From an uncultured Synergistales bacterium (GTDB lineage Bacteria > Synergistota > Synergistia > Synergistales > Aminobacteriaceae), in the NCBI GenBank assembly GCA_905233455.1, contig CAJOES010000006.1, positions 1 to 34,976 on the forward strand: a stretch of 34,976 nucleotides of DNA. Reading direction: 5' to 3'. The notes below the pieces were generated by a model that did not search any database, had not been told where the DNA came from, and saw only the letters and a program-made list of their open reading frames with translations. Positions 1 through 7,278 of the stretch are shown here, piece by piece. Every line of letters starts with the position of its first letter. Position 1 is the stretch's first letter. The position numbers and the translations under genes are program-made.

Positions 1-462
1 GTGATTAACTTTATGCCGTTCCATTCGCATTTGTACCGCATTATCATGTAAAACTCTGCTAACTTCTGCTCCTGTATAGCCTTTGCCAGATGTTTGTTTT
101 TCATCATTGCCATTACATTCAAATCTTCCAAGACAATAAAACTTGGTTCTCGCTTTATTATCTCAGTCGTTACCTGATGAATGTAATTCTTCCTGATGTC
201 CGTTAGCTTATGGGTTATTCGTAAAAGTTGCTTTTCACTTTTTATAATGTTACGTGTCTTCTGATAACTTTCTCCTTTCTTGTCCTTTTCATATTTTCGT
301 GTTTTCGTGAGATTTTCCGCTGTAACCGGCGCTGTTTCTTCTTCAGCCGTCTCACTCGGCCGGTCTTGTTGATATTTTTGTAGACGTTGCCGGAACTGCA
401 TATAGCCAAGTCCTTCACGCCTAAATCAATCCCTATGCCGTCATTACCGTTCGCTAAAGGCT
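1..462 (-). pseudogene. tnpB: TnpB (IS200/IS605 OrfB) fragment, truncated and frameshifted
   Basis: Read on the minus strand, this encodes the central part of a TnpB RNA-guided nuclease / IS200-IS605 accessory protein. The RuvC-I block GIGIDLGVKDLAICSSG and the RuvC-II block FIVLEDLNVMAMMKNKHL are both present, with the catalytic Asp and Glu, and the text ends at the window edge with CEWNGIKLI. Two defects are visible. The N-terminal part before about position 460 is missing: the frame meets a stop three codons upstream, and the sequence there belongs to the neighbouring gene. The frame also changes between the basic KKKQRRLQRKISRK stretch and YEKDKKGESYQKT because of an 8-bp tandem duplication at 294-309. 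The zinc-finger end lies outside the window. It is a dead remnant; the intact protein would be about 370-400 aa. Confidence in the family is high. Confidence 0.9.
294..309. repeat. 8-bp tandem duplication that breaks tnpB
   Basis: The octamer ttttcgtg occurs twice in direct succession (294-301 and 302-309). Removing one copy restores a continuous TnpB reading frame (ISRKYEKDKKGESYQK), so the duplication is the inactivating event, presumably replication slippage. Confidence 0.8.
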
Positions 463-839
463 CTCGGTGTTATCTCAATCCCTACGGTAAGAAACCAGTT
501 AAGGCCCTCAGCATGTCTCATAGCCTGACGTTCAAGCCAGAAATCCCGCACTAACTCCTCAAACGCTGTAACCGGTGCGATCACTGCAGACCATACAGCA
601 CGCTCATGCTCCGTAATAATTCCGCCTCTGTCATTCTTCCAGACATGCCCCGATAATCTCGCTATCTCAGCAATCAATTCTATGTGATCGCAAAGATAGT
701 TCCGAACTGTCATACGTACCTGTTCGTTACAGCCTTCAAGTGAAATTCTCGGACTCGGAACTGGCGAATATCTCAGCGTGATTCCCAGTGCCTGAAGCCG
801 GGCCAGTAACTTTTCACATAACGGCGACATTTTTAGCAT
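444..839 (-). CDS. Small protein with TubC_N-like N-terminal domain
   Basis: This is a protein of about 131 aa at the distal end of the primase/paralog operon. Residues 5-60 (KLLARLQALGITLRYSPVPS, then a basic/hydrophobic helix ending HIELIAEIAR) resemble the TubC_N-type docking domain (LLxxLxxxGixLxxxxxxLxi...hKxeLla.L). Such domains also occur in small proteins beside mobile-element primases. The C-terminal half (ERAVWSAVIAPVTAFEELVRDFW) is not recognised. The start is chosen at ATG 839: the GGAG at 851-848 is 8 nt upstream, whereas GTG 848 and ATG 845 overlap it or lie too close. The last five codons fall in sequence shared with the tnpB remnant, so the native C-terminus may have been replaced. 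Function unknown; the domain assignment is moderate. Confidence 0.6.
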   Translation of the reverse strand: MLKMSPLCEKLLARLQALGITLRYSPVPSPRISLEGCNEQVRMTVRNYLCDHIELIAEIARLSGHVWKNDRGGIITEHERAVWSAVIAPVTAFEELVRDFWLERQAMRHAEGLNWFLTVGIEITPRAFSER

Positions 840-844
840 ATTCA

Positions 845-1348
845 TCACTCCTCAAAGTCCAGCGCATCATCATAGCCGCGTAACTTTTCCTGCCTGCCCA
901 GCCATGTCATGATATGGCCGTAATATTTGCATGTCCGGAACTCTCCGTACGTTATGGTGGCATAAACTTTCCGTTCATCCGCAAGATTCATGGCCTCCGT
1001 TAAGAGCACTGCGGGTGAAGATGATTTCCCCAGCAATCTAATCACCCTGCGCTGGATATCCTCAGGAGTATGCTTCACCTGCGCATAACTCCAATTCACA
1101 TCCCGCGATAAATCCCATCTCATAGAGTCATGAAGCCTACACCACGTATCAAGCGTTACACCCTGACAGTTGTTGATGAATGAACGCACTACTGTTACCT
1201 GAAGGCAATACTTCAGAGCAGCAGCACTCATCGAATGACAGTTACGCACAGCAAGGCGGAATTCCTCCAACCTGCGCTTTACGCCGTCAGTCATATATAG
1301 ATGCTCGCGGTACTTATAGATTGGATATAACTTTTTTGCCTTATACAT
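845..1348 (-). CDS. Tandem paralog E of an unrecognised small-protein family
   Basis: A 167-aa protein, last of five consecutive diverged copies of one family. It shows the family layout: an N-terminal MYKAKKLYP...HLYMTDGVKRRL block; a helical, HTH-like middle (SMSAAALKYCLQVTVVRSFI); the core motif WDLSRDVNWSYAQVKHTP followed by EDIQRRVIRLL; and the C-terminal GYDDALDFEE. There are no signal peptide or membrane segments. The start is ATG 1348, which matches paralogs A and B and sits about 8 nt after a GAGGAG lying in the last codons of gene D; GTG 1357 and ATG 1354 are badly placed. Its own last codons (gag gag tga) provide the ribosome site for the following gene. The function is unknown; DNA binding is possible but inferred. 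Confidence 0.75.
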   Translation of the reverse strand: MYKAKKLYPIYKYREHLYMTDGVKRRLEEFRLAVRNCHSMSAAALKYCLQVTVVRSFINNCQGVTLDTWCRLHDSMRWDLSRDVNWSYAQVKHTPEDIQRRVIRLLGKSSSPAVLLTEAMNLADERKVYATITYGEFRTCKYYGHIMTWLGRQEKLRGYDDALDFEE

Positions 1349-1353
1349 TGTCA

Positions 1354-1824
1354 TCACTCCTCAAAGTCTAACGGATCATCTAACCCGTATTCCTGCTCCT
1401 TAAACTGAAGCCACCTCAAAGTCTGCGCATAATCACAGAGATTACAGCCTTCAAGACCGTAAATGCTTTCCTGAACATAACATCTATGCTCACCGAATAA
1501 ACGCATAATCCGAGACTCCAGCACCTTTACTGCGAGCGGAAAATCAATACTGGCACCAATAAAGCGTGCGAATACATCTGATATTCTGCTCTCAATCTCC
1601 TGCGGTGAATGGTTGCGCGCTACATACTCATAGTTGATGTCCCGCGACAAATCCATATTCAGCACTTCAGCCGCTGTCAGATACTCCCGCAGTGATGGCA
1701 CTGACATATCCGCAAAGCAGGGGCATTCCTTCATACGGTCAACACGCCTTAAAGCCGTAAGCGTCGGGTAATACTGTTCATTGGGTATCTGCTCTATTGG
1801 AATTCCGTATACTGACTGATTCAT
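1354..1824 (-). CDS. Tandem paralog D of an unrecognised small-protein family
   Basis: A 156-aa protein, fourth in the array. The N-terminal block is shortened and altered (MNQSVYGIPIEQIPNEQYYP), and the HTH-like segment is hard to see. The core motif is clear (MDLSRDINYEYVARNHSPQE, then IESRISDVFARF), as is the tail GLDDPLDFEE. It has an insertion between core and tail (SIDFPLAVKVLESRI) that paralog C shares, so C and D look like sister copies. The start at 1824 has TTGGAGGA 6 nt upstream, overlapping the last codons of gene C. It is translated in tight succession with its neighbours. Function unknown; membership in the family is secure from the shared motifs. Confidence 0.75.
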   Translation of the reverse strand: MNQSVYGIPIEQIPNEQYYPTLTALRRVDRMKECPCFADMSVPSLREYLTAAEVLNMDLSRDINYEYVARNHSPQEIESRISDVFARFIGASIDFPLAVKVLESRIMRLFGEHRCYVQESIYGLEGCNLCDYAQTLRWLQFKEQEYGLDDPLDFEE

Positions 1825-1826
1825 CG

Positions 1827-2282
1827 CTAGTCCTCCAAGTCTAATGTGTCATCAAAGCCGTAATCCAGTTCCCTGCGCCTTACCCACAAAAGGACTTTCG
1901 CAAACACAAACAAATCACTCTTAGGGTTATAGTTCATGGCCTCGCAAACATTCAGCCGCCCTGTCCAGTTCAAAAACAAGACATCATGTAGGAAGCCACA
2001 GCACAGGCGGAAGGGTATATGCTCATCAAAGAAACGTGATATGACACGCGTAACCCTGCGCTTCAAATCCCTTGACGGGTATTTGCGGGTTACATAGATA
2101 TAATTCACATCGCGGCTCAAATCCCAGCCGTAATGATCAGCGGCTTCAAGATATTCACCTAATGGGATAAAGCGAAAAACTGAAGTCTTATACTTGTGGT
2201 CTAATATGAACATGCACCGGTGAAGCGAAGCATGAGTCATATACACCGAACAATTTGCTATATCACTGGGAATTTCTATCAT
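1827..2282 (-). CDS. Tandem paralog C of an unrecognised small-protein family
   Basis: A 151-aa protein, third in the array. The N-terminus (MIEIPSDIANCSVYMTHASL) has drifted from the MYKAxxLYP block. It keeps the core motif WDLSRDVNYIYVTRKYPS with the following RDLKRRVTRVISRF, and the tail GFDDTLDLED. It is Cys-rich in the middle (LCCGFLHDV), though no zinc ligand pattern is evident. The start at 2282 follows GGAGGAG (the last codons of gene B) by about 8 nt, and its own stop lies 2 nt before the start of gene D. No known family is recognised. The divergence among copies, with only two motifs retained, suggests diversification rather than recent amplification. Confidence 0.75.
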   Translation of the reverse strand: MIEIPSDIANCSVYMTHASLHRCMFILDHKYKTSVFRFIPLGEYLEAADHYGWDLSRDVNYIYVTRKYPSRDLKRRVTRVISRFFDEHIPFRLCCGFLHDVLFLNWTGRLNVCEAMNYNPKSDLFVFAKVLLWVRRRELDYGFDDTLDLED

Positions 2283-2287
2283 CGCTG

Positions 2288-2806
2288 TTACTCCTCCAAG
2301 TCTAATGCGTCAGGATAACCCTTAACGCGTTCCTGCTTCATGATGTAGAGCATCATCATTCCGTAACACACACTGCACCGTCTTTTCCCGTAAAGAACCG
2401 TATGCTTCAGCGTAGCAATGTCCCAGCCTATTTCACGCTCCAACAAGAAGCAAGCCCCGTTCAGAGTCTTAGTGATGGGGAACAGCCGCATAACCCTGCG
2501 GCGTATCTCATCGGGCAGGTATACCACCTGCGCATAACAGTAATTCACATCGCGGGCTAAATTCCACTCCATAAGCTCCGCAATACGAAGGTACGTTTTT
2601 ATGAACGGGTAATATCTGACATTAATAATATTCATGACTCCGCGCACCGAATAATCCATCATTGCGGCAAATTCATTAAACTTTATGCTGTGCCGGTTCA
2701 GCTCCTGCCGCAATCCCCTGATCCGAGCCTTCACCGACTGTGTAACATAGAGATGCTCCCGCAAACCGTCGTAATTATTGGGATACAATCTTGCTGACCT
2801 GTACAC
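2288..2806 (-). CDS. Tandem paralog B of an unrecognised small-protein family
   Basis: A 172-aa protein, second in the array. It carries the full layout: YRSARLYPNN...HLYVTQSVKARI, an XRE-like helical segment (KFNEFAAMMDYSVRGVMNII), the core motif WNLARDVNYCYAQVVYLPDE with IRRRVMRLF, and the tail GYPDALDLEE. The start is taken as GTG 2806: AAAGGAGG lies about 7 nt upstream, and the resulting N-terminus lines up with paralogs A and E. The longer alternative GTG at 2824 would place that ribosome site inside the gene. It is 14 nt downstream of paralog A. Function unknown. Confidence 0.75.
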   Translation of the reverse strand: MYRSARLYPNNYDGLREHLYVTQSVKARIRGLRQELNRHSIKFNEFAAMMDYSVRGVMNIINVRYYPFIKTYLRIAELMEWNLARDVNYCYAQVVYLPDEIRRRVMRLFPITKTLNGACFLLEREIGWDIATLKHTVLYGKRRCSVCYGMMMLYIMKQERVKGYPDALDLEE

Positions 2807-2820
2807 TTCAACGCCTCCTT

Positions 2821-3351
2821 TCACTTATGGAACCTCATCGCGTCATAAAAGCCGCGTGCCTGTTCCTGCTCCGCAATCCAGAACATAACTAGGGCATAAC
2901 TACGGACTGATCTGTCAGTTCCGTAGTGTATTGCTTCCCACACTTCTTTTTCCGTAATACCTATCTCACGCGCAACAGTCCAGCCGCCATAACCGAAAAT
3001 TCTTCCCAAGCTATTTTTGATTCTCAACCGCTTTAACCTGCGCATAATCTCATCCGGAGGATATGTCACATACGCATACGAGTAATTGATGTCCCTGCGG
3101 GTATTGTTTATCCCTGCGTATTTCAACATCTGAAAGTAGCGTGATAAGCTCGGCAGTGAGTAATAACCCTTGTAATATGCAAGCGCATTTTTAGACATAT
3201 TCATATCCCTTGCGGCCTGACGCATTGATATTGAGTGTTCTTCAAGATACCTGAAAAACTTACGGATTTTATTTGCGGCATAATCTGTCAGGTATAAGAG
3301 TTCATATAATCCCTGATTGCGGGTAGGGTATAATCTTTGCGCTTTATACAT
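2821..3351 (-). CDS. Tandem paralog A, with the clearest HTH, of an unrecognised family
   Basis: A 176-aa protein directly downstream of the primase-helicase. It has the most readable XRE/Cro-like helix-turn-helix in the family: SISMRQAARDMNMSKNALAY, then YKGYYSLPSLSRYFQMLKYA, at about residues 55-95. The core RRDINYSYAYVTYPPDEIMR and RLKRL follow. The tail is degenerate (GFYDAMRFHK in place of DALDFEE). The start is ATG 3351, with AAGGAG 7 nt upstream formed by the last codons of the primase gene; longer in-frame starts lie inside that gene. Loss of the Glu-Glu tail goes with a ribosome site for gene B placed after the stop codon instead. Probable DNA-binding protein by inference; role unknown. 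Confidence 0.75.
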   Translation of the reverse strand: MYKAQRLYPTRNQGLYELLYLTDYAANKIRKFFRYLEEHSISMRQAARDMNMSKNALAYYKGYYSLPSLSRYFQMLKYAGINNTRRDINYSYAYVTYPPDEIMRRLKRLRIKNSLGRIFGYGGWTVAREIGITEKEVWEAIHYGTDRSVRSYALVMFWIAEQEQARGFYDAMRFHK

Positions 3352-3355
3352 TTTC

Positions 3356-5842
3356 TTACTCCTTATCAGTGTATTCAGGAAAGACAAGCCATGTATGTGC
3401 GCCTCTGTCTTTCTTTTTCACTTCCGGTCTCATCTCTGACATAGTTTTCTTGATGTTCCGCTGGAATGCTCCTATGCTCATGGACTTATAACCGTTGTCA
3501 TCAGCCCACACCTTAAACTCGCGGTAAATATCGTGGACATCGCGCGATTCATCCCAGACCTGCATCAATCGCTCCTCAATGAAGAAAGCGACGGAATTAG
3601 TGGTGCGCATAAATTCGAGTTTCTGCTGAGCATCCTCATCTGTCTGGGTAAAGATATTTGCTTCATGCTTCTTTGCCCGCTCAAGTAGACGTAGATAGCC
3701 TTCAATGCACCAATTCAGGATACCGGGTAATTCTTCCTTAAGTTCCTCGCGGAGATATACGTTAGCTTTCTTCATCTGCACCATGTTGCGAGTGAACTTA
3801 ACAAAAATCATTCTGCGCATAAGGGCATGAGTAATATCACCTGTGTTGAAGAAATCGTTGCATGAAGTAATCAGCTTGCATCGGGGAGCGAACTTTATCG
3901 CGTCGATGCCTTTATGAGCCGCAATCATGTCATCCCCTGAGGTTACAGCGCGTAAGCTCTCTATATTACCTTTGAGGTCAACGCGTGTTTCAGAAGAGAA
4001 GTTCACCAAAGAATACTGAAGCATGATGGGGTCAAACTGTCCGCCGAAAGAGCTTAACGGTAGGGCACTGCAATTATCGCGTCCGAACACTTCGCGCAAT
4101 GTATCCATGAATACGCCTTTGCCATTGCCGCCGTCGCCAATCAGGAAAAAACATTTTTCGAGGCTGTTATTTGGCCAGAAGCAATACCCGCCAATATCCT
4201 GCAACAGAAGTATTTTGTTCACGTCGCCTTCAGTGCTTTCATGAATAAACTGAATCCATCTAGGGCAGGTAGCGTAAGGGTCATACCGGAAGCCAAGTTG
4301 AATGGTAGAGAGATAAGAAGGATCGTGCATTACGAAGCTGCAAGACTCTTCCGGGAGCAAGATACCGTTCTGAAGGTTGATTACGGATTGGCGATTCATC
4401 ATTTCATCCGTGCTTAACTTGGCCTGAGCGAATTTCATTGAGGCGGTCATACGTGCATTGCTGGACCAGCGACCAAGCAGTGAATCAGCATAAGACTTAA
4501 CGCGGTTATCTGATATGGACTTCCATACGCCATGAACATACTCAAAGAAACCGTTGCCTTCAACGTAACGCATAGTGTGAGAGTTCTGAAGCTCACGCAT
4601 AATGACAGTCTCCGATGGTGCTTTAATGGCCTCATCTAAAACAGTCTTAAGCCAGAAGGGATTAAAAATTTTGCGTGCTTTTAATTGCTGGAATAGCTGT
4701 AACACGTCTGATTTATCCGCGTATCTAGCAGACTTGTATAGAAATTCTTTTACATCGTTCATGTCAGTAAGGTTATTTGCAAGGAACTCTAACCCGGGCT
4801 GAGCTGTCCGTATGAACTCAGCCAGATCCCCGCCAGCAGTGTAATAGTCGCTAACGTCCTTAATGTCTTTGCCGTCAAAAGTCTTAGGGACAGTAACGGT
4901 GAAGAAATTAACGCGAGAGGCAAATAACTTTCTGCACATATCGCGCTGAAAGTCTCCGCCTTTCGAGTCGTTATCGAATATGACTAATACGTTTGGGAAT
5001 CTCTTGCACCATCCGATAGCCTCGCGGTCTTCATATTTGCCGAAATAGCCGCCCATAGTAGCGAGTACGCAATAGCCTTCCTGATCAAAGCTCATAGCAT
5101 CAAACGCGCCTTCAGCGATAATCAGCCAATCTCTTTTTCTGAAGCCGTATTCAGTGATGAGTCCCTGCGAAGTATTTTTAGCGCGCTGTAGGGTATGGAG
5201 TCCCCACGGAAGATTACGCAACACTTCGCGTGGCTGTTTGTGCTCGCGTCCCTGAGCATCAACGACAGATTCAGACAGTAGCGAACACTTCATATATTTA
5301 CGCTCTGTATCAAGGCCGGTCATATCGCGAGAAATGTAATAGACGATGCGGTTATTGTGGAAGTAGGGTATAACGAGTCTGTGACGTGGGTATCGTCCTG
5401 TTTCGTCTGCGGTCATTGAACCTAATTTGAGGCGTTCAATCGTTTCATCATTAATGCGTCTTGAGTGGAGATAATCGCGGTCATCAGGTAGTAATTTTTC
5501 GTGCCAAGTCCAAACTAAGCGGGTAATGCGTTCGATATTCTCGCGCCATTCGGAGTCTTTGACGTCGTAGAAGTCTCCGCAAAGGTAGTCCATAGCTCTG
5601 CCGGTATCGCCATTGAACATGGCATAAGCGCATAATTCGACGAGTCCGCCGCCGACATTCATGACGTGGTCGAACCAAACGTCATGGTCGATGACTAGAG
5701 CTTCATTGCCTTTATGTGATTGTCCTTGTAGGGATTCTGCACGGCCTTTTGAGTTTACGTGTAGGTGTAATATGTCTCTTGCGAACGAGAGACAATCGCC
5801 CCAATGAGATGAGATATATTCGCGTCTTGTCATTTTCTGCAA
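3356..5842 (-). CDS. Mobile-element primase-helicase (TOPRIM + SF3/D5-type helicase)
   Basis: An 828-aa replication protein of the phage/plasmid type. Residues 10-90 resemble a CHC2-like primase N-domain (HDVWFDHVMNVGGGLVELCA) but lack the four zinc ligands. The TOPRIM domain is at about 237-330: catalytic E244 in IIAEGAFDAM and the DxD at D290/D292 in VIFDNDSKGG. The D5_N-like region runs from about 400 to 560. An SF3 helicase follows: Walker A GDGGNGKG at 569-576, Walker B-like NFSSE near 617, sensor Asn in TSCND near 662, Arg finger RR near 677. It probably primes and unwinds DNA for replication of an integrated element. The start is TTG 5842, with AAGGA 10 nt upstream; ATG 5833 is the alternative but lies 19 nt away. 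It heads the operon of five paralogs. No integrase is visible here. Confidence 0.88.
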   Translation of the reverse strand: MQKMTRREYISSHWGDCLSFARDILHLHVNSKGRAESLQGQSHKGNEALVIDHDVWFDHVMNVGGGLVELCAYAMFNGDTGRAMDYLCGDFYDVKDSEWRENIERITRLVWTWHEKLLPDDRDYLHSRRINDETIERLKLGSMTADETGRYPRHRLVIPYFHNNRIVYYISRDMTGLDTERKYMKCSLLSESVVDAQGREHKQPREVLRNLPWGLHTLQRAKNTSQGLITEYGFRKRDWLIIAEGAFDAMSFDQEGYCVLATMGGYFGKYEDREAIGWCKRFPNVLVIFDNDSKGGDFQRDMCRKLFASRVNFFTVTVPKTFDGKDIKDVSDYYTAGGDLAEFIRTAQPGLEFLANNLTDMNDVKEFLYKSARYADKSDVLQLFQQLKARKIFNPFWLKTVLDEAIKAPSETVIMRELQNSHTMRYVEGNGFFEYVHGVWKSISDNRVKSYADSLLGRWSSNARMTASMKFAQAKLSTDEMMNRQSVINLQNGILLPEESCSFVMHDPSYLSTIQLGFRYDPYATCPRWIQFIHESTEGDVNKILLLQDIGGYCFWPNNSLEKCFFLIGDGGNGKGVFMDTLREVFGRDNCSALPLSSFGGQFDPIMLQYSLVNFSSETRVDLKGNIESLRAVTSGDDMIAAHKGIDAIKFAPRCKLITSCNDFFNTGDITHALMRRMIFVKFTRNMVQMKKANVYLREELKEELPGILNWCIEGYLRLLERAKKHEANIFTQTDEDAQQKLEFMRTTNSVAFFIEERLMQVWDESRDVHDIYREFKVWADDNGYKSMSIGAFQRNIKKTMSEMRPEVKKKDRGAHTWLVFPEYTDKE

Positions 5843-5958
5843 CTGCTATCAATCCTTTCTGTGTGTGTGTATCTTCCTGCTGACCTCCTGACTGCATATG
5901 AAATCTCCTCCGGGTTCTGCTCGGTCTGCATGGACGATACGGCCAAGTACGAAGGCAC

Positions 5959-5994
5959 AAAAAATCCCCCTTCCTGTTACAGAAGAGGGATTAT
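5959..5994 (-). terminator. Rho-independent terminator of the PepSY gene
   Basis: On the minus strand an aatccctcttc / ggaagggggatt stem with loop tgtaaca is followed by a run of six T. It lies just downstream of the PepSY gene. The remaining 110 bp up to the primase start hold only that gene's ribosome site, and no convincing promoter is seen. Confidence 0.75.
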
Positions 5995-6029
5995 CACTTT
6001 ATCGTAGCGTCTTCAGTTAGCTGTGTCCG

Positions 6030-6380
6030 TCAGTCATCAAGTTCGTACTTCAGGATTTTTCCCGTTACAGCATCAATCTCAAGCTCGTATTCCTCATATC
6101 CCGAGAGAGCTTCCAGCTTGTATACCGGCCTGAAATTAGTCCCGTCCGGATAGTCATCCGCCTCATTGCGCAGCTTTAGTTCCTTAATGCGGATATTCTC
6201 CGATCCTATCTGCCCCGAAGCTATCTGCCGTACCCTGTCCTCACCGATGAGCTTCATTCCCCTGCGCACAGCCTCATCACGAACTCTTCCGCTCTTGGTG
6301 TCTGTTTGGGCTAAAGCACATGACGACATCATCACCATCATTACAACTACAACAACTGCCACTGCACATACTTTCTTCAT
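6030..6380 (-). CDS. Exported PepSY-domain protein
   Basis: A 116-aa protein with an N-terminal signal peptide (MKKVCAVAVVVVVMMVMMSS, cleavage probably after ALA near residue 25) and a single PepSY-type domain. The hallmark end of that domain, YELEIDAVTGKILKYELDD, closes the protein. PepSY domains occur in secreted peptidase inhibitors and in sensors of the cell envelope. The start is ATG 6380 with GGGAGG 8 nt upstream; the longer in-frame reading from 6419 adds 13 residues before the signal peptide and has no ribosome site. It is transcribed divergently from the LytTR regulator, so the 150-bp gap between them should hold both promoters and is a plausible regulator target. Target protease or ligand unknown. 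Confidence 0.8.
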   Translation of the reverse strand: MKKVCAVAVVVVVMMVMMSSCALAQTDTKSGRVRDEAVRRGMKLIGEDRVRQIASGQIGSENIRIKELKLRNEADDYPDGTNFRPVYKLEALSGYEEYELEIDAVTGKILKYELDD

Positions 6381-6531
6381 GTTCAGCACCTCCCAAAATA
6401 TAGATATTAGTATTATCACTATATAGAGTAACTTTTGCGCAAACGTATTTTTATGTTCGTGAATGTACTCACGCAGATATTGTTAGCAGCAGGCCGCAAT
6501 GACATAATTTAATATCAGAAAGGAGACAGGC

Positions 6532-7278
6532 ATGACACTAAATATTGCGGTAGTTGATGATACCCGGCTTGACTGTGAAAGATTACAGCAAAGGATTCAC
6601 AGATGGTTCACCGACAACAACAACACTTCAAGAACTATAACGTGTTTTCATGACGGCCGTACAATCCTGAAGACCTTTGAGCCTGGAAAATATCACATAG
6701 TTTTTATGGATATTATCATGCAGGACTTCAGCGGAATAGACACAGCCAGACAGTTACGCACGCTTGATGACCGTCTGCTGATAGTCTTCACCACCACATC
6801 AAGAGATTTCGCGCTTGATGCTTTTCCGGTTCATCCATTCGATTACCTCGTCAAGCCCTGCGAACCTTCACGCCTTGCAGGTGTCCTCACTGACGCATTG
6901 AGGCTTCTTGATACTCCTGACCCTGCCGTTAATGTCCGTGTCTCCCGAAGCATCTGCAGAATACCTTACCGCAGTATCTCCGCAGTATTGAGCCGTAATC
7001 ACACCGTTGAAGTTGTCATGACGGACGGAAACTGCCTGCTGTGCTCAATGACCTTCAGGGAATTCGAGGCCGCATTACTGGAGGATTCACGCTTTCTTCT
7101 CTGCAACAGGGGCGTAATCATCAACATGGACTGCGTATCATCCCTAAGCAGAAACAGGGACATGTTCACCATGAAAGACGGTTCATGCTATGCAATAAGG
7201 GTAAGGGGAAATGCGAAGATCATTGCAGATTTCACGCAGTATCAGATTTCACGTGTCAGAGGGACGGCAGGAAGATGA
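6532..7278 (+). CDS. LytTR-family response regulator (AgrA/LytR type)
   Basis: A 248-aa two-component regulator. The receiver domain occupies residues 1-125: acidic pocket VVDD near residue 9, phospho-acceptor Asp in VFMDIIM near residue 62, conserved Thr in FTTTS, and Lys in YLVKP. The LytTR DNA-binding domain follows at about 140-240 (RIPYRSISAVLSRNHTVEVV, FLLCNRGVIINMDCVSSL). LytTR regulators usually control extracellular or quorum functions and bind paired direct repeats. The ribosome site AAAGGAGA is 7 nt before ATG. The stop overlaps the start of the sensor kinase (ATGA). Because the kinase is now broken, this regulator may be orphaned or driven by another kinase. Confidence 0.9.
   Translation: MTLNIAVVDDTRLDCERLQQRIHRWFTDNNNTSRTITCFHDGRTILKTFEPGKYHIVFMDIIMQDFSGIDTARQLRTLDDRLLIVFTTTSRDFALDAFPVHPFDYLVKPCEPSRLAGVLTDALRLLDTPDPAVNVRVSRSICRIPYRSISAVLSRNHTVEVVMTDGNCLLCSMTFREFEAALLEDSRFLLCNRGVIINMDCVSSLSRNRDMFTMKDGSCYAIRVRGNAKIIADFTQYQISRVRGTAGR

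Noticed and set aside
845-3351. CRISPR or simple DNA repeat array
   Set aside because: The repetition is at protein level in full-length genes with different nucleotide sequences; no short repeats with spacers exist here or elsewhere in the window.
5712-5960. 82-codon minus-strand frame overlapping the primase start
   Set aside because: Arg/Thr-rich shadow of the primase gene in another frame, without a ribosome site.
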